A program made the translations under genes and the position numbers. A DNA stretch of 64,000 bases from Alteromonas sp. CI.11.F.A3 (GTDB lineage: Bacteria > Pseudomonadota > Gammaproteobacteria > Enterobacterales > Alteromonadaceae), in the NCBI RefSeq assembly GCF_032925565.1, contig NZ_CP136708.1, positions 3,162,001-3,226,000 of the forward strand. Reading direction: 5' to 3'. Positions 17,780 through 27,448 of this stretch are shown here, piece after piece (the stretch's first letter is position 1; each line of letters begins with the position of its first letter). The notes beneath the pieces were generated by a model. The model did not search any database. It was not told the DNA's origin and worked only from the letters and a program-made list of their open reading frames with translations.

Positions 17780-18400
17780 CTATTCAAAAGGGGCTGGATC
17801 GCCCGTGCCACGGCGCATGATGACAGGAGTATCTTCAGATAAATCAATAACGGTAGTAGGCTGCTCACCCAAATAGCCGCCATGAATGATAACTCCCACC
17901 TGCTTTTCCAAATTATCGCGAATAACATCAGGGTCAGACTCAGCCATAGTATTACCCGGCAATATAAGCGATGTCGACATAAGCGGCTCGCCTAAGGTTT
18001 CCAGTAGCGCTAACGCAATGGCGTTATCGGGCACGCGAATACCAATCGTTTTACGCTTAGGATTTTGCAAACGCTTAGGGACTTCACGGGTGGCTTTTAG
18101 CACAAAGGTGTATGACCCTGGCGTGTTATTTTTAATTTGTCTAAATGCCGTATTGTCTACCTTGGCGTAAATAGATAATTCAGACATATCTCGGCACATG
18201 AGCGTGAAGTTATGATCTTTGCCAATCTCTCGAATACGGCATAGTTGCTCTAGGGCTTTTTTGTCTTCCATTTGACAACCAATGGCATAGCCAGAATCGG
18301 TAGGATAAACCACTACCGCCCCTTCACGAATAAGCTCACAGGCTTGGTTCAACAATCGTTGCTGTGGATTTTCAGGATGAATATAGAAAAACTGACTCAT
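17780..18400 (-). CDS. yciO: YciO family protein (Sua5/TsaC-like fold)
   Basis: The 206-residue YrdC-domain protein has the AVVVYPTDSGYAIGCQM and SIYAKVDN segments, the KRKTIGIRVPDN motif and PLMSTSLILPG. It belongs to the YciO branch rather than to Sua5/TsaC itself, with no C-terminal Sua5 domain. Members bind RNA and nucleotides; weak threonylcarbamoyl-AMP synthase activity has been discussed for the fold. It has the same neighbourhood (rnm, trp) as E. coli yciO. Confidence 0.92.
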   Translation of the reverse strand: MSQFFYIHPENPQQRLLNQACELIREGAVVVYPTDSGYAIGCQMEDKKALEQLCRIREIGKDHNFTLMCRDMSELSIYAKVDNTAFRQIKNNTPGSYTFVLKATREVPKRLQNPKRKTIGIRVPDNAIALALLETLGEPLMSTSLILPGNTMAESDPDVIRDNLEKQVGVIIHGGYLGEQPTTVIDLSEDTPVIMRRGTGDPAPFE

Positions 18401-18489
18401 AATAATGTCCTGTTCATGCCTATTGCTTGGCTTCTGTTACTATCTAGCTAAAGAAAGGCAGCTGATACCACCCTGCGAGCAGCTAGTCG

Positions 18490-19407
18490 CTAATCATTAA
18501 GACTAGGTGTAGGTGTAGATTGATTTACAGCGTCTGCAAATCCTTCTACCACAGGCCAATCGTGCCAAATAGGCGTTAAGTTACTGCTAATGCCCAAATT
18601 CTTACCTAGCTCTGTCCATCGTGATGGAAAGTGAAAATCAGAGCCTGCCGAGGCCAATAAATTATGGCTGGCAGCGAGTTCATTCACCAGCGCTTGCTTG
18701 TCTTTGCTAATACCTGGAAATGCGGTTTCAATTGCATCACCACCCGCTTGGGCAAATAAATCAACTAATCTGCGTAACCATTTTGCGGTCATATCGTAAT
18801 GAACCGGGTGTGCTAACACAGCTTGTCCACCCGCGCCTTGGATCCACTCAATGGCAGTTTCCACACTAGGCCAATCCGCTTTTACTGCTGCACGCTTGCC
18901 TTTGCCTAAATACTTTTTAAAGGCCCCATTCATGGTGCCAACACCATAGTTATTCACCAGCACACGAGCAAAATGTGCGCGAGTGACCTGTCCTTCGCCC
19001 GCCAATGCCATGGCGCGTGGAAGTACACCTTCAAACCCACACTTACCCAACTTTTCAGCTATTTTTTCTGCTCGAGCTTGACGGGTTTGAGCCTGACCTT
19101 CTAGTTGCGCTAAAAATGTTGGGTTGGTTCTATCAACATTTAACCCCACAACGTGAATATCGAAACCATGCCAGTTGGTGGAAATTTCAACACCGTCAAT
19201 AATTTTTAACGGCCGTTTTTGTTTCGCTTGCGTGTTATGCGCCGTTTCTAACCCTGCCACTGTGTCATGGTCAGTAATGGCTAGCACGTCAACCTGCATG
19301 GTGTGCGCGCGCAATATAAGCTCCTCTGCAGTGAGGTGCCCATCGGAGAATTTGGTATGGCTGTGGAGATCTATTTTCAAAGGCTTTTCAATAATTGGTT
19401 GACACAA
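18490..19407 (-). CDS. rnm: PHP-domain 5'-3' exoribonuclease RNase AM (YciV)
   Basis: The roughly 300-residue PHP phosphoesterase has metal-binding motifs KIDLHSHTKFSDG, AITDHDTVAG, VEISTNWHG, AVLAHPVHYD and SAGSDFHFP. The family trims the 5' ends of 5S and other rRNAs and hydrolyses 3',5'-pAp-type nucleotides. No ATG precedes the first motif: the frame can start at TTG (19405-19407) or at a TTG nine codons later, directly before KIDLHSH, so the start is uncertain. It is divergent from the trp operon, as in E. coli. Confidence 0.9.
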   Translation of the reverse strand: MCQPIIEKPLKIDLHSHTKFSDGHLTAEELILRAHTMQVDVLAITDHDTVAGLETAHNTQAKQKRPLKIIDGVEISTNWHGFDIHVVGLNVDRTNPTFLAQLEGQAQTRQARAEKIAEKLGKCGFEGVLPRAMALAGEGQVTRAHFARVLVNNYGVGTMNGAFKKYLGKGKRAAVKADWPSVETAIEWIQGAGGQAVLAHPVHYDMTAKWLRRLVDLFAQAGGDAIETAFPGISKDKQALVNELAASHNLLASAGSDFHFPSRWTELGKNLGISSNLTPIWHDWPVVEGFADAVNQSTPTPSLND

Positions 19408-19415
19408 AGGTGAAT

Positions 19416-19469
19416 TTGTTTTCTTCTATACGCACAAGTATACAGATTTACGCCTTCGATAACTATCGA
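19416..19469 (+). promoter_or_regulatory. Candidate trp promoter with a 14-bp dyad
   Basis: A moderate sigma-70 pair, TTGTTT (19416-19421) and TATACA (19439-19444), has 17-bp spacing and lies about 60 bases before the trp leader peptide. Just downstream is the perfect dyad TCGATA-AC-TATCGA (19456-19469), placed where a repressor could block initiation. It only loosely resembles the known TrpR operator, so TrpR binding is an inference. Confidence 0.35.
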
Positions 19470-19505
19470 TGTTCGTACAAGATTGAACCAAACACGAGTT
19501 TATTC

Positions 19506-19571
19506 ATGCAATTAATGACAATCACAACAGCAACAATTATTGCTTCTTGGTGGTGGCACTCCCTCGATTAA
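19506..19571 (+). CDS. trpL: trp operon leader peptide with three tandem Trp codons
   Basis: A 21-codon open frame runs from the ATG at 19506 (an in-frame ATG at 19515 is the alternative) to a TAA at 19569. It contains TGG-TGG-TGG at 19548-19556, followed by His-Ser-Leu-Asp and the stop. It precedes an attenuator hairpin and trpE, so ribosome stalling at the Trp codons would sense charged tRNA-Trp. The Shine-Dalgarno sequence is weak. No other reason for three Trp codons in so short a frame is apparent. Confidence 0.9.
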   Translation: MQLMTITTATIIASWWWHSLD

Positions 19572-19606
19572 CGGGTGGTGTGCGCATTTGTGCGTGAATA
19601 AAACAC

Positions 19607-19636
19607 AAAAGGCCCGTATTTACGGGCCTTTTTTTT
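19607..19636 (+). terminator. trp attenuator (rho-independent, conditional)
   Basis: GGCCCGT-ATTT-ACGGGCC, flanked by AAAA and a run of T, is a strong intrinsic terminator 29 bases before the trpE ATG. The 5' arm (CCCGT, 19613-19617) can instead pair with ACGGG at 19571-19575, just after the leader stop codon. That gives an antiterminator when the ribosome stalls at the Trp codons and leaves ACGGG free. The pairing is visible; the mechanism is inferred from classic trp attenuation. Confidence 0.9.
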
Positions 19637-19664
19637 ATCTTTTTGCAGTCGGAGAGTGGCAAAA

Positions 19665-21287
19665 ATGAGTTTAGCGGAACTGGGCACAACCCCAGGCAAA
19701 GTGGAAACAATTGAGCAAGTTGGGCATTACATCGACGACCCTCTTGCAGCCTTCGCACATATTTGTGCCAAACGTCCTAATGCCTTGTTGTTAGAGTCGG
19801 CAGAAATTGACTCTAAAGACGATTTACAAAGTTTATTGATGGTTCAAGCGGCCTTGCGCCTAGAATGCAATGGCAACCGAGTTGAGGTTAAGGCCCTAAC
19901 GGCAAACGGCGCTTCCGTACTGCCGATTTTCAAAACGCAGTGCCCTTCAGGGGTAACATGCATTGACAGCACTGACACATCAGTCACCTTATTATGTGAA
20001 TCTGCGGATGCGCAGTTGGACGAAGACAGCCGCTTAAAGTCTGCCAGTGTAATGGATACCTTGCGTATTATCGTGAAAAAAATAAAGCCTATTCGTCAAC
20101 ACCCTCACGCGCTCTTTTTAGGCGGTGTATTTGCCTATGACATGCTAGCAGGGTTTGAGTCATTACCTCATGTAGAAGATGGCGAAAATGATTGCCCTGA
20201 TTTTGTGTTTTACTTGGCAGAAACGCTTATTACGGTAGATCACCAAACTCGTGAAACCCATTTAATTGGCAGCGTGTTTAGTGGCGAAGACGTGGCCCAG
20301 CAATATTTTGGGATTTCTCAGCGCTTAGAATCACTGCACCAGCAATTGCAGGCTATGCCTGAAACACCCACCTTAACTTCAGGTTCTGGTATTGATGGCG
20401 CTGTTAGTAATGGAGAGACTGCAGTAAGCGTAGATAAAAGTGATGAAGAATTCTGCAATAATGTGCTTGAGCTAAAACAACACATTCTGGCAGGGGATAT
20501 ATTCCAAGTGGTTCCATCGCGAACGTTCTCACTGCCTTGCCCTTCACCGCTTCTTGCTTATGCACATTTAAAAGAACAAAACCCCAGCCCTTACATGTTC
20601 TTTATGCAAGATGAAGCCTTTACTATTTTTGGTGCCTCACCGGAATCAGCGCTTAAATATGAAAGTGAAAGCAACCAAGTTGAAATTTACCCCATTGCTG
20701 GTACTCGCCCTCGCGGTAAACGCCCAGATGGCAGTATCAATCATGACTTAGACAGTCGTATTGAACTTAACTTGCGTGAAGACAACAAAGAGAAGTCTGA
20801 ACACATCATGCTGGTCGACTTAGCTCGAAACGATGTGGCGAAAGTAAGCCGCCCGGGAAGCCGCTTCGTAAAAGACTTATTGAAAGTAGACCGCTATTCT
20901 CATGTTATGCACCTTGTATCTCGTGTTGTCGGCCAACTTCGTGATGACTTAGACGCACTACACGCTTATCAAGCTTGTATGAACATGGGCACTTTAGTGG
21001 GTGCGCCAAAAGTAAGTGCCGCTACATTGATTCGTGAAGTAGAGCAAAAACGTCGTGGCAGTTATGGTGGTGCAGTAGGTTATATAAATGGCCAAGGTGA
21101 TATGGATACCTGCATTGTTATTCGCTCGGCATTCGTGAAAAACGGCCGCGCGTTCATACAAGCCGGTGCCGGTGTAGTTTATGACTCTATTCCACAAGCT
21201 GAAGCCGATGAAACCCGTGCAAAAGCGCAAGCTGTTATTAGCGCGGTTAGCGCAGCACTTAAAGCGGAAGCGGAGACACAAGCATGA
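19665..21287 (+). CDS. trpE: Anthranilate synthase component I
   Basis: The 540-residue chorismate-utilising enzyme has the N-terminal feedback region with the LLES motif (LLLESAEID) that contacts tryptophan. The catalytic domain has IFQVVPSRTF, GASPESALKY, PIAGTRPRGK, ELNLREDNKEKSEHIMLVDLARND and GTLVGAPKVSA. With TrpG it makes anthranilate from chorismate and glutamine. A GTG at 19656 is in frame, but the ATG at 19665 sits at better distance from GGAG. The TGA overlaps the trpG ATG (ATGA), implying coupled translation. Confidence 0.97.
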   Translation: MSLAELGTTPGKVETIEQVGHYIDDPLAAFAHICAKRPNALLLESAEIDSKDDLQSLLMVQAALRLECNGNRVEVKALTANGASVLPIFKTQCPSGVTCIDSTDTSVTLLCESADAQLDEDSRLKSASVMDTLRIIVKKIKPIRQHPHALFLGGVFAYDMLAGFESLPHVEDGENDCPDFVFYLAETLITVDHQTRETHLIGSVFSGEDVAQQYFGISQRLESLHQQLQAMPETPTLTSGSGIDGAVSNGETAVSVDKSDEEFCNNVLELKQHILAGDIFQVVPSRTFSLPCPSPLLAYAHLKEQNPSPYMFFMQDEAFTIFGASPESALKYESESNQVEIYPIAGTRPRGKRPDGSINHDLDSRIELNLREDNKEKSEHIMLVDLARNDVAKVSRPGSRFVKDLLKVDRYSHVMHLVSRVVGQLRDDLDALHAYQACMNMGTLVGAPKVSAATLIREVEQKRRGSYGGAVGYINGQGDMDTCIVIRSAFVKNGRAFIQAGAGVVYDSIPQAEADETRAKAQAVISAVSAALKAEAETQA

Positions 21288-21913
21288 GCATGACCATGAG
21301 CACCAAAACCACCTTATTCTTGCTCGATAACGTCGACTCTTTTACCTATAACTTGGTAGATGAGTTACGCGCGCTTGATTTAGAGATAAACGTATATCGC
21401 AACACCGTGTGCGCCGATATGTTATTTGAGAAAATGCAAGAGCAAGCTACCAAGAGCCCAGTATTGCTAATGCTATCGCCAGGCCCAGGCGCACCTAGCG
21501 AAGCGGGCTGTATGCCAGCTTTACTTGAAAAAGTTGCAGGTACCTTTCCTGTACTAGGCATTTGCTTAGGACATCAAGCCATTGTTGAATACTATGGCGG
21601 CATTGTGGGCCGCGCTACGCAAGTAATGCACGGAAAAAGTTCTGCTATCATCCATTCAGAAAAAGACATGTTTACAGACCTGCCACAGCCATTACATGTA
21701 GCTCGTTATCATTCGTTAGCCGCACAAACACTCCCTGACGCTCTTGAGCCTTGTGCATCGTGTGTTAATGATGATGGCTCTGAAACCGTCATGGCCGTGT
21801 TTAATAAAACTGATAAAATGCTGGGATTTCAATTTCACCCTGAGTCGATATTAACGGCCCAAGGTAGTGTGTTGCTAAAGCAAAGCATCGACTATTTAAC
21901 GCAACAAGGATAA
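21284..21913 (+). CDS. trpG: Anthranilate synthase component II (glutamine amidotransferase)
   Basis: The 209-residue class I amidotransferase has DNVDSFTYNLVDEL, the oxyanion loop SPGPGAPSEAG, the nucleophile segment GICLGHQAIVEYYGG, and the catalytic His-Glu in FQFHPESILT. It supplies ammonia to TrpE. It is free-standing, not fused to TrpD as in E. coli. Three in-frame ATGs lie at the N-terminus; the first overlaps the trpE stop. Confidence 0.96.
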   Translation: MSMTMSTKTTLFLLDNVDSFTYNLVDELRALDLEINVYRNTVCADMLFEKMQEQATKSPVLLMLSPGPGAPSEAGCMPALLEKVAGTFPVLGICLGHQAIVEYYGGIVGRATQVMHGKSSAIIHSEKDMFTDLPQPLHVARYHSLAAQTLPDALEPCASCVNDDGSETVMAVFNKTDKMLGFQFHPESILTAQGSVLLKQSIDYLTQQG

Positions 21914-21917
21914 AGCC

Positions 21918-22949
21918 ATGTTTGACGCTACTCCATTACTTGAAAAACTTATCAAACAAACGGCGCTGTCTCAAACCGAAGCTTACACATTGTTCAACAG
22001 CATTATGCACGATGAACAAAGCGAAGCCGTTATTGCAGCCGTGCTCACAGCTTTAAAAATCAAGCATGAATCACCAGGTGAAATTGCCGGTGCGGCTAGT
22101 GCCATGGTGGCGAACGCCAAACCATTTCCTGCCCCCACCTACCCGTTCGCCGACATCGTAGGCACAGGTGGAGATGGACATAACACCATCAATATTTCGA
22201 GCGCAGCGGGTGTTGTTGCCGCAGCGTGTGGTGTGAAGGTGGCCAAACATGGCAACAGAAGTGTATCGAGTAAATCTGGCTCCGCCGATTTGTTCAAACA
22301 GTTCGGGTTGAATTTGGAAATTACCCCAGAATTGTCGAGAAAATGCTTAGATGAAGCAAATTTCACATTTCTTTTTGCGCCGGTTTATCACGCTGGCATG
22401 CGCTTCGCAGCCCCCGTCCGTGCTGCCCTGAAGACTCGAACCCTATTTAATATACTAGGTCCACTAGCCAACCCAGCGGGTCCAACCCATGGTGTGTTCG
22501 GCGTTTACTCTCCCGAACTGCTTGAACCTTACGCAAAAACCCTTATGCTTCTTGGCCAACATCGCGCCATGATTGTTCACGGCGACGGCTTAGATGAACT
22601 TGCTCTGCATGGGGAATCTATCATTTACGATCTTGAGCACGGTGATATTCGTAAGTTAACCGTGACCGCTGAAGACTTCGGTCTTTCCTCATACCCATTA
22701 TCGGCCATTGAGGGCGGCGAGCCGGAAGAGAACAAGAAATACATTGAAGCTGCGTTAGCCGGTGAAGGCCATGAAGCCCATCGTGCTGCCATTGCCATGA
22801 ACTGCGGCGCACTACTTAAAGTTACTGGTACCGCCGATTCATTTAAAGACGGTACCGAGATGGCCATGCAGGCTATGAAAGACGCAAAACCTTTGGCGGT
22901 ATTAAACCAAGTTGCCAAAATCAGTCAGGAGGTCAGCACTGATGCCTAA
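21918..22949 (+). CDS. trpD: Anthranilate phosphoribosyltransferase
   Basis: The 343-residue enzyme has the PRPP-binding motif DIVGTGGDGHNTINIS, VAKHGNRSVSSKSGSADL, the FLFAPVYHAGMR segment and RTLFNILGPLANP. It transfers phosphoribose to anthranilate. It is a separate protein, 4 bases after trpG. Its 3' end overlaps the trpCF start by 8 bases and carries that gene's ribosome-binding site. Confidence 0.97.
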   Translation: MFDATPLLEKLIKQTALSQTEAYTLFNSIMHDEQSEAVIAAVLTALKIKHESPGEIAGAASAMVANAKPFPAPTYPFADIVGTGGDGHNTINISSAAGVVAAACGVKVAKHGNRSVSSKSGSADLFKQFGLNLEITPELSRKCLDEANFTFLFAPVYHAGMRFAAPVRAALKTRTLFNILGPLANPAGPTHGVFGVYSPELLEPYAKTLMLLGQHRAMIVHGDGLDELALHGESIIYDLEHGDIRKLTVTAEDFGLSSYPLSAIEGGEPEENKKYIEAALAGEGHEAHRAAIAMNCGALLKVTGTADSFKDGTEMAMQAMKDAKPLAVLNQVAKISQEVSTDA

Positions 22950-24339
22950 TGTGCTAGAAAAAATTGTTGCCGATAAACGCATTGAAGTTGATGCCAGAAA
23001 AACGGCTTTGCCCCTCGAGAACTTTAAAGCAGATTTAATGCCTTCGAACAAAAGCTTGTTTGAAGCATTGAACGAGCAGAATGCGGGCTTTATATTTGAA
23101 TGTAAAAAGGCCTCGCCCTCAAAAGGGCTTATTCGCGAACATTTCGACCTAGATGAAATTTTAGCCGCATACACACCCTATGCCGCGGGCATTTCAGTAC
23201 TTACTGACGAGAAGTATTTTCAAGGTAAATTTGAATATTTGGCCTACGTTACAGAACGTGTAGCACAGCCTGTGTTAAACAAAGATTTCTTTATTGATAC
23301 TTATCAGGTTTATTTGGCTCGTCATTACAACGCTGATGCCGTGCTGCTAATGCTAAGCGTGTTAGACGATGCGCAGTATCGTGAACTTGCCACCGTGGCC
23401 AATAGCTTGTCGTTAGATATTCTTACTGAAGTGAGTAACGAAGAAGAAATGCATCGCGCCATTGCCCTTGAAGCAAACATCATTGGCATCAACAACCGTA
23501 ACTTACGCGACTTATCCACTGATTTAGCGACCACAGAACACTTGGTGCCTATGCTGGAAAAGGCTACGCACGACTTTGTTGTGATTTCAGAATCTGGCAT
23601 TTATACCCATGAAGATGTACTTCGCTTAAGCCCGCTTTGCCAAGGTTTCTTGGTAGGCAGTGCACTTATGTCGCAAGCTAATTTAAATCGTGCTGTTCGC
23701 AGCGTAATTTTCGGTTCGGTAAAAGTTTGCGGGTTAACCAGTGCTGCACAAGCACAACTTGCATTTGAAAGTGGCGCCAGTATGGGGGGGCTGATCTTTG
23801 CTGAGAAATCTCCTCGCTGCGTCACCGAATCTACTGCAAAAGATATCGTAGAAACCGTTGAAGGCGATTACGTAGGCGTGTTTGTAAATCACGACATCGA
23901 TTATGTTGCCAAGTTAGCTACATCGCTCTCGCTAGCCGCCGTTCAATTGCACGGCAGCGAAGATGCAGCATATCGAGCAACGCTGAAAAACGCCCTGCCA
24001 GCAAGTTGTGAAATATGGCAAGCCGAAGGCGTGAAAGGCGCATTGCCTGAGCAACTACCTCAGCTATTAGAAGACGAGAATATCGATTATGTACTGCTTG
24101 ATTGCCAAGTAGGTAATGCCAAAGGCGGTACAGGTGAAAGCTTCGATTGGCGATTGTTAGACAATATAGCCAACAAGCAAAAAATTATTCTAGCCGGTGG
24201 AATTAACGCTACCAATATTGCCCAAGGCATTAACGTAGGCTGCGCAACCATCGACGTAAATTCAGGGGTAGAAAGTGCCCCAGGCGAAAAGTCGGCTGAA
24301 AAGTTAGCCGAGCTATTTTCAATTTGTCGCCGCTATTAA
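22942..24339 (+). CDS. trpCF: Bifunctional indole-3-glycerol-phosphate synthase / phosphoribosylanthranilate isomerase
   Basis: The 465-residue fusion has IGPS in the first 255 residues (FIFECKKASPSKGLIRE, LTDEKYFQGKFEYL, VLNKDFFIDTYQV, IIGINNRNLRDLSTD, SESGIYTHEDV). PRAI occupies the rest (KVCGLTSAAQA, GLIFAEKSPRCVT, VQLHGSEDAAY, ILAGGINATNIAQ). The ATG at 22942 is chosen because AGGAGGT lies 8 bases before it. The frame is open 30 bases further upstream, but only within trpD and without a ribosome-binding site. The same fusion occurs in E. coli TrpC. Confidence 0.97.
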   Translation: MPNVLEKIVADKRIEVDARKTALPLENFKADLMPSNKSLFEALNEQNAGFIFECKKASPSKGLIREHFDLDEILAAYTPYAAGISVLTDEKYFQGKFEYLAYVTERVAQPVLNKDFFIDTYQVYLARHYNADAVLLMLSVLDDAQYRELATVANSLSLDILTEVSNEEEMHRAIALEANIIGINNRNLRDLSTDLATTEHLVPMLEKATHDFVVISESGIYTHEDVLRLSPLCQGFLVGSALMSQANLNRAVRSVIFGSVKVCGLTSAAQAQLAFESGASMGGLIFAEKSPRCVTESTAKDIVETVEGDYVGVFVNHDIDYVAKLATSLSLAAVQLHGSEDAAYRATLKNALPASCEIWQAEGVKGALPEQLPQLLEDENIDYVLLDCQVGNAKGGTGESFDWRLLDNIANKQKIILAGGINATNIAQGINVGCATIDVNSGVESAPGEKSAEKLAELFSICRRY

Positions 24340-24354
24340 CACTTAGGACAACGC

Positions 24355-25536
24355 ATGAATCAATTAGATACAAAATTTGGAGAGTTCGGTGGCATGTATG
24401 TGCCAGAACTACTTATTCCTGCACTGGACCAACTAGAAAAAGCGTTTCTAGATGCGAAAGATGATCCTAGCTTCAATAAAGAGTTTTTGGGGTTATTAAA
24501 AGATTACGCAGGTCGCCCAACAGCGATGACGCTAACCCGTAATTTGGTAAGCAACCCTAAGGTAAAATTGTACCTTAAACGTGAAGACTTACTTCACGGT
24601 GGTGCCCACAAAACCAACCAAGTATTGGGTCAGGCGCTATTAACAAAGCGTATGGGTAAAACCGAAGTGATTGCAGAAACTGGCGCTGGCCAGCACGGCG
24701 TTGCTACGGCGTTAGCATGCGCACTATTAGGCCTAAAAGCCCGTATTTATATGGGTGCTAAAGATGTAGAGCGTCAAGCGCCTAACGTTTTCCGTATGAA
24801 GCTAATGGGTGCAGAAGTTATTCCGGTAAATGCTGGCTCTGGCACACTTAAAGATGCGGTAAACGAAGCCATGCGTGATTGGTCTGCTAATTACGATACA
24901 GCACATTATCTGTTAGGTACGGCTGCGGGTCCTCACCCATTCCCAACAATCGTACGTGAATACCACCGCATGATTGGCGAAGAGACCCGTGCACAAATTT
25001 TAGAAAAAGAAGGCCGTTTGCCAGATGCTGTTGTGGCTTGTGTAGGTGGTGGTTCAAATGCCATTGGCATGTTTGCTGATTTCATCGACGAACCTTCTGT
25101 AAGACTTGTGGGTGTTGAGCCTGCCGGTAAAGGGGTGCACACCAAAGAGCACGGCGCCACTATTGTGACCGGGACCAAAGGTATATTGCACGGCGCTTAC
25201 ACCTTCATTATGCAAGACCATGAAGGTCAAATTGAAGAGAGCTACTCAGTTTCTGCCGGATTAGACTATCCTGCAGTTGGCCCTCAACATGCTTATTTAG
25301 CCGAAACTGGTCGTGCTGAGTACGTTGCAGCTACTGATGAAGAAGCCCTTAACGCGTTTCAATTGCTTGCACGCAAAGAAGGTATTATTCCTGCGCTTGA
25401 GTCTTCACACGCCCTTGCACACGCATTAAATATGGCCGACGAAGCAGAAGAAGAAACCATTATTGTGGTGAACTTATCTGGCCGTGGTGATAAAGACTTG
25501 GCTCATGTAACAAAAATTTTAGGGGACAAACTGTAA
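24355..25536 (+). CDS. trpB: Tryptophan synthase beta chain
   Basis: The 393-residue PLP enzyme has [17 protein letters not shown] at the start and the PLP-lysine segment [15 protein letters not shown]. The [14 protein letters not shown] loop, the phosphate-binding [12 protein letters not shown] motif and the [10 protein letters not shown] end also match. It joins indole and serine into tryptophan with TrpA. The TAA shares its last base with the trpA ATG. Confidence 0.98.
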   Translation: MNQLDTKFGEFGGMYVPELLIPALDQLEKAFLDAKDDPSFNKEFLGLLKDYAGRPTAMTLTRNLVSNPKVKLYLKREDLLHGGAHKTNQVLGQALLTKRMGKTEVIAETGAGQHGVATALACALLGLKARIYMGAKDVERQAPNVFRMKLMGAEVIPVNAGSGTLKDAVNEAMRDWSANYDTAHYLLGTAAGPHPFPTIVREYHRMIGEETRAQILEKEGRLPDAVVACVGGGSNAIGMFADFIDEPSVRLVGVEPAGKGVHTKEHGATIVTGTKGILHGAYTFIMQDHEGQIEESYSVSAGLDYPAVGPQHAYLAETGRAEYVAATDEEALNAFQLLARKEGIIPALESSHALAHALNMADEAEEETIIVVNLSGRGDKDLAHVTKILGDKL

Positions 25537-26345
25537 TGGAAAGATATGCAGAAATGTTTGCGCGCCTAGACGCAAAAAATGAAGGCGCTTTTGTTCCCTT
25601 CGTAATGATAGGCGACCCTGACTTAGCGCAATCTGAAGCGATTATTTGCCAGTTAGTAGAAAGTGGCGCCGATGCTTTGGAATTGGGTATCCCTTATTCA
25701 GATCCAATCGCTGATGGCCCTACTATTCAAGCCGCTAGTATTCGTGCCCATAAAAGTAAGGTTTCAGTAGCCAATTGTTTTGAATTACTTGCTCGCGTTC
25801 GTAGTAAGTACCCACAAGTTCCTATTGGTTTGCTTTTATACAGTAATCTAGTAATGGCACAATCAATCGATGGTTTTTACAAAAAAGCCAGTGATGCAGG
25901 TGTCGATTCTATTTTGGTTGCTGATGTTCCTATCCGCGAAGCTGCGCCATTTCAAAAAGCAGCAGATGCCAATGGCATTTCACAAATATTGATTGCTCCG
26001 CCGAATGCGACCGATGAAACCATGGAAAAAATTGGTGAATATTCGAAAGGCTATACCTACTTGTTAGGTAGAGCTGGGGTTACGGGCGCTGAGACTGCGG
26101 TTGAAATTCCTGCCGCGGAATTGATTGCACGACTAACAGCACACAAATGTGCACCTCCATTACTTGGGTTTGGTATTTCTACGCCAGCACAAGTTAAGTC
26201 GGCTATTGATGCTGGTGCAGCAGGTGCTATTTCGGGCTCCGCTACAGTGAACTTAATTGCGGCAAACTTAGACGACAATAATGCGATGCTAAGTGCATTA
26301 GGTGAGTTTGTTCAGTCTATGAAAGCGGCTACTGCTAAAGATTAA
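25536..26345 (+). CDS. trpA: Tryptophan synthase alpha chain
   Basis: The 269-residue TIM barrel has [38 protein letters not shown] with the catalytic Glu and Asp, [24 protein letters not shown], and the [11 protein letters not shown] phosphate region. It cleaves indole-3-glycerol phosphate and channels indole to TrpB. Its ATG overlaps the trpB stop by one base. Last biosynthetic gene of the operon. Confidence 0.97.
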   Translation: MERYAEMFARLDAKNEGAFVPFVMIGDPDLAQSEAIICQLVESGADALELGIPYSDPIADGPTIQAASIRAHKSKVSVANCFELLARVRSKYPQVPIGLLLYSNLVMAQSIDGFYKKASDAGVDSILVADVPIREAAPFQKAADANGISQILIAPPNATDETMEKIGEYSKGYTYLLGRAGVTGAETAVEIPAAELIARLTAHKCAPPLLGFGISTPAQVKSAIDAGAAGAISGSATVNLIAANLDDNNAMLSALGEFVQSMKAATAKD

Positions 26346-26362
26346 GGATTAGGTGTCATAAT

Positions 26363-26662
26363 ATGCTTTATATGATTTGCGCTACCGATGTAGCAAATAG
26401 CTTAGAAAATCGTTTAGCGGCCCGCCCTGCGCATCTAGCGCGTTTAAATACGTTAAAGGATGAAGGCAGGTTAGTGATAGCTGGCCCCTTCCCCGCTATC
26501 GACAGCCCAGATCCTGGCCCAGCAGGTTTTACAGGTTCATTGGTGGTAGCAGAGTTTGAATCGCTAGAGGCGGCGCAAGCGTGGGCAGATGCCGACCCTT
26601 ACATTGAAGCGGGCGTCTACGAAAGCGTAATGGTTAAGCCATATAAGAAAGTGCTTCCTTAG
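26363..26662 (+). CDS. yciI: YciI family protein
   Basis: The 99-residue protein has the YciI/DGPF-like fold: [25 protein letters not shown] with the conserved His and Asp-containing turns, then [29 protein letters not shown]. Function is poorly defined in the family. It follows trpA by 17 bases and is probably on the trp transcript, ahead of a strong terminator. yciI is also near trp in E. coli. Confidence 0.92.
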   Translation: MLYMICATDVANSLENRLAARPAHLARLNTLKDEGRLVIAGPFPAIDSPDPGPAGFTGSLVVAEFESLEAAQAWADADPYIEAGVYESVMVKPYKKVLP

Positions 26663-26780
26663 CGGTGATTGAGCTGCGCCTATTTATGGTTTTATAACGA
26701 GTAAAGGCGCTATGGCAAGCTTTTAAGCCCTTTGTGGAAAATACGTTAATCAAGCAATGAGCTTCGATTTTCGCCAATAA

Positions 26781-26825
26781 AAAAGCCTGAGAGAAATGCT
26801 GACGCATTCCTTTCAGGCTTTTTTG
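26781..26825 (+). terminator. Rho-independent terminator at the end of the trp operon
   Basis: AAAAGCCTGA and TCAGGCTTTT form the outer stem and AATGC/GCATT an inner stem, giving a long hairpin followed by T residues. The left flank is A-rich, so it could also work on the minus strand. Confidence 0.88.
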
Positions 26826-26839
26826 TGTGCACCGCTAAA

Positions 26840-26967
26840 TTGGACACACACTCAAATCCAAACCATTTTTAAATTTGGACAGTCACTCCAATTATGCGTT
26901 CGGCTGGCTAATTAGCACTTATTACCTACCGACATTTAGTTGGAAACACTTAGTTGGACACACACTC
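26840..26967. repeat. Cluster of dispersed GGACACAC/GGACAGTC motif copies
   Basis: TTGGACACACACTC occurs at 26840-26853 and 26954-26967 and the GACT variant TTGGACAGTCACTC at 26875-26888, all in one orientation. A degenerate copy (TTGGAAACACTTA) lies at 26940. The cluster begins directly after the trp terminator and fills most of the 322-base gap before the next gene. Confidence 0.85.
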
Positions 26968-26983
26968 ATCCAAACTGTTTTAG

Positions 26984-27448
26984 CTACAATGTGACTTTGT
27001 CGTGTTCACCCATTTCATCTGGTGAAATGGTTTTACCCGTCATCAGTTTAAACATCCCTTTAAGAGAAGGGTCTGCTTCCCAGATTTCGGCATCCGCCAA
27101 ATTAAATCGCAGCATAAGTAGATTAGGATCGTCCTTACCTTTCTCGTACCATGCCTCAACGCCGTTAGACCAATATTTATCAATAATGTCTTGGCGAGTT
27201 TCCTGAACTAAAGTTCCTCGGATGCATGCAAATACATCATGCCCTTTCGACGAAAACTGTACCATTGCTTCGCCACCTTCAGCGATACGATTATCCTTGG
27301 TGGTATAAAACCAAAATTCGCTATTAGCATGCTTATCGAGCTGGGCACGCATTGGCTCAGAGTGCGTATTTTTACCAGTAAGACTTACCATTACATTTGG
27401 GCTGCTAGACATAGCTTCCCACATTGCCGTTTTAATATCGTGCGACAT
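26984..27448 (-). CDS. Pyridoxamine 5'-phosphate oxidase-like flavin protein (general stress protein 26 type)
   Basis: The 154-residue split-barrel protein has a short N-terminal helix, VSLTGKNTHSEPMRAQLD, FWFYTTKDNRIAEGGEAMVQFSSKGHDVFACIRG, and DIIDKYWSNGVEAWYEKGKDDPNLLMLRF. These match the GSP26/Pyridox_ox_2 family. Members bind FMN or related cofactors; the reaction is usually unknown. The gene is monocistronic, bounded on both sides by dispersed motif clusters. Confidence 0.88.
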   Translation of the reverse strand: MSHDIKTAMWEAMSSSPNVMVSLTGKNTHSEPMRAQLDKHANSEFWFYTTKDNRIAEGGEAMVQFSSKGHDVFACIRGTLVQETRQDIIDKYWSNGVEAWYEKGKDDPNLLMLRFNLADAEIWEADPSLKGMFKLMTGKTISPDEMGEHDKVTL

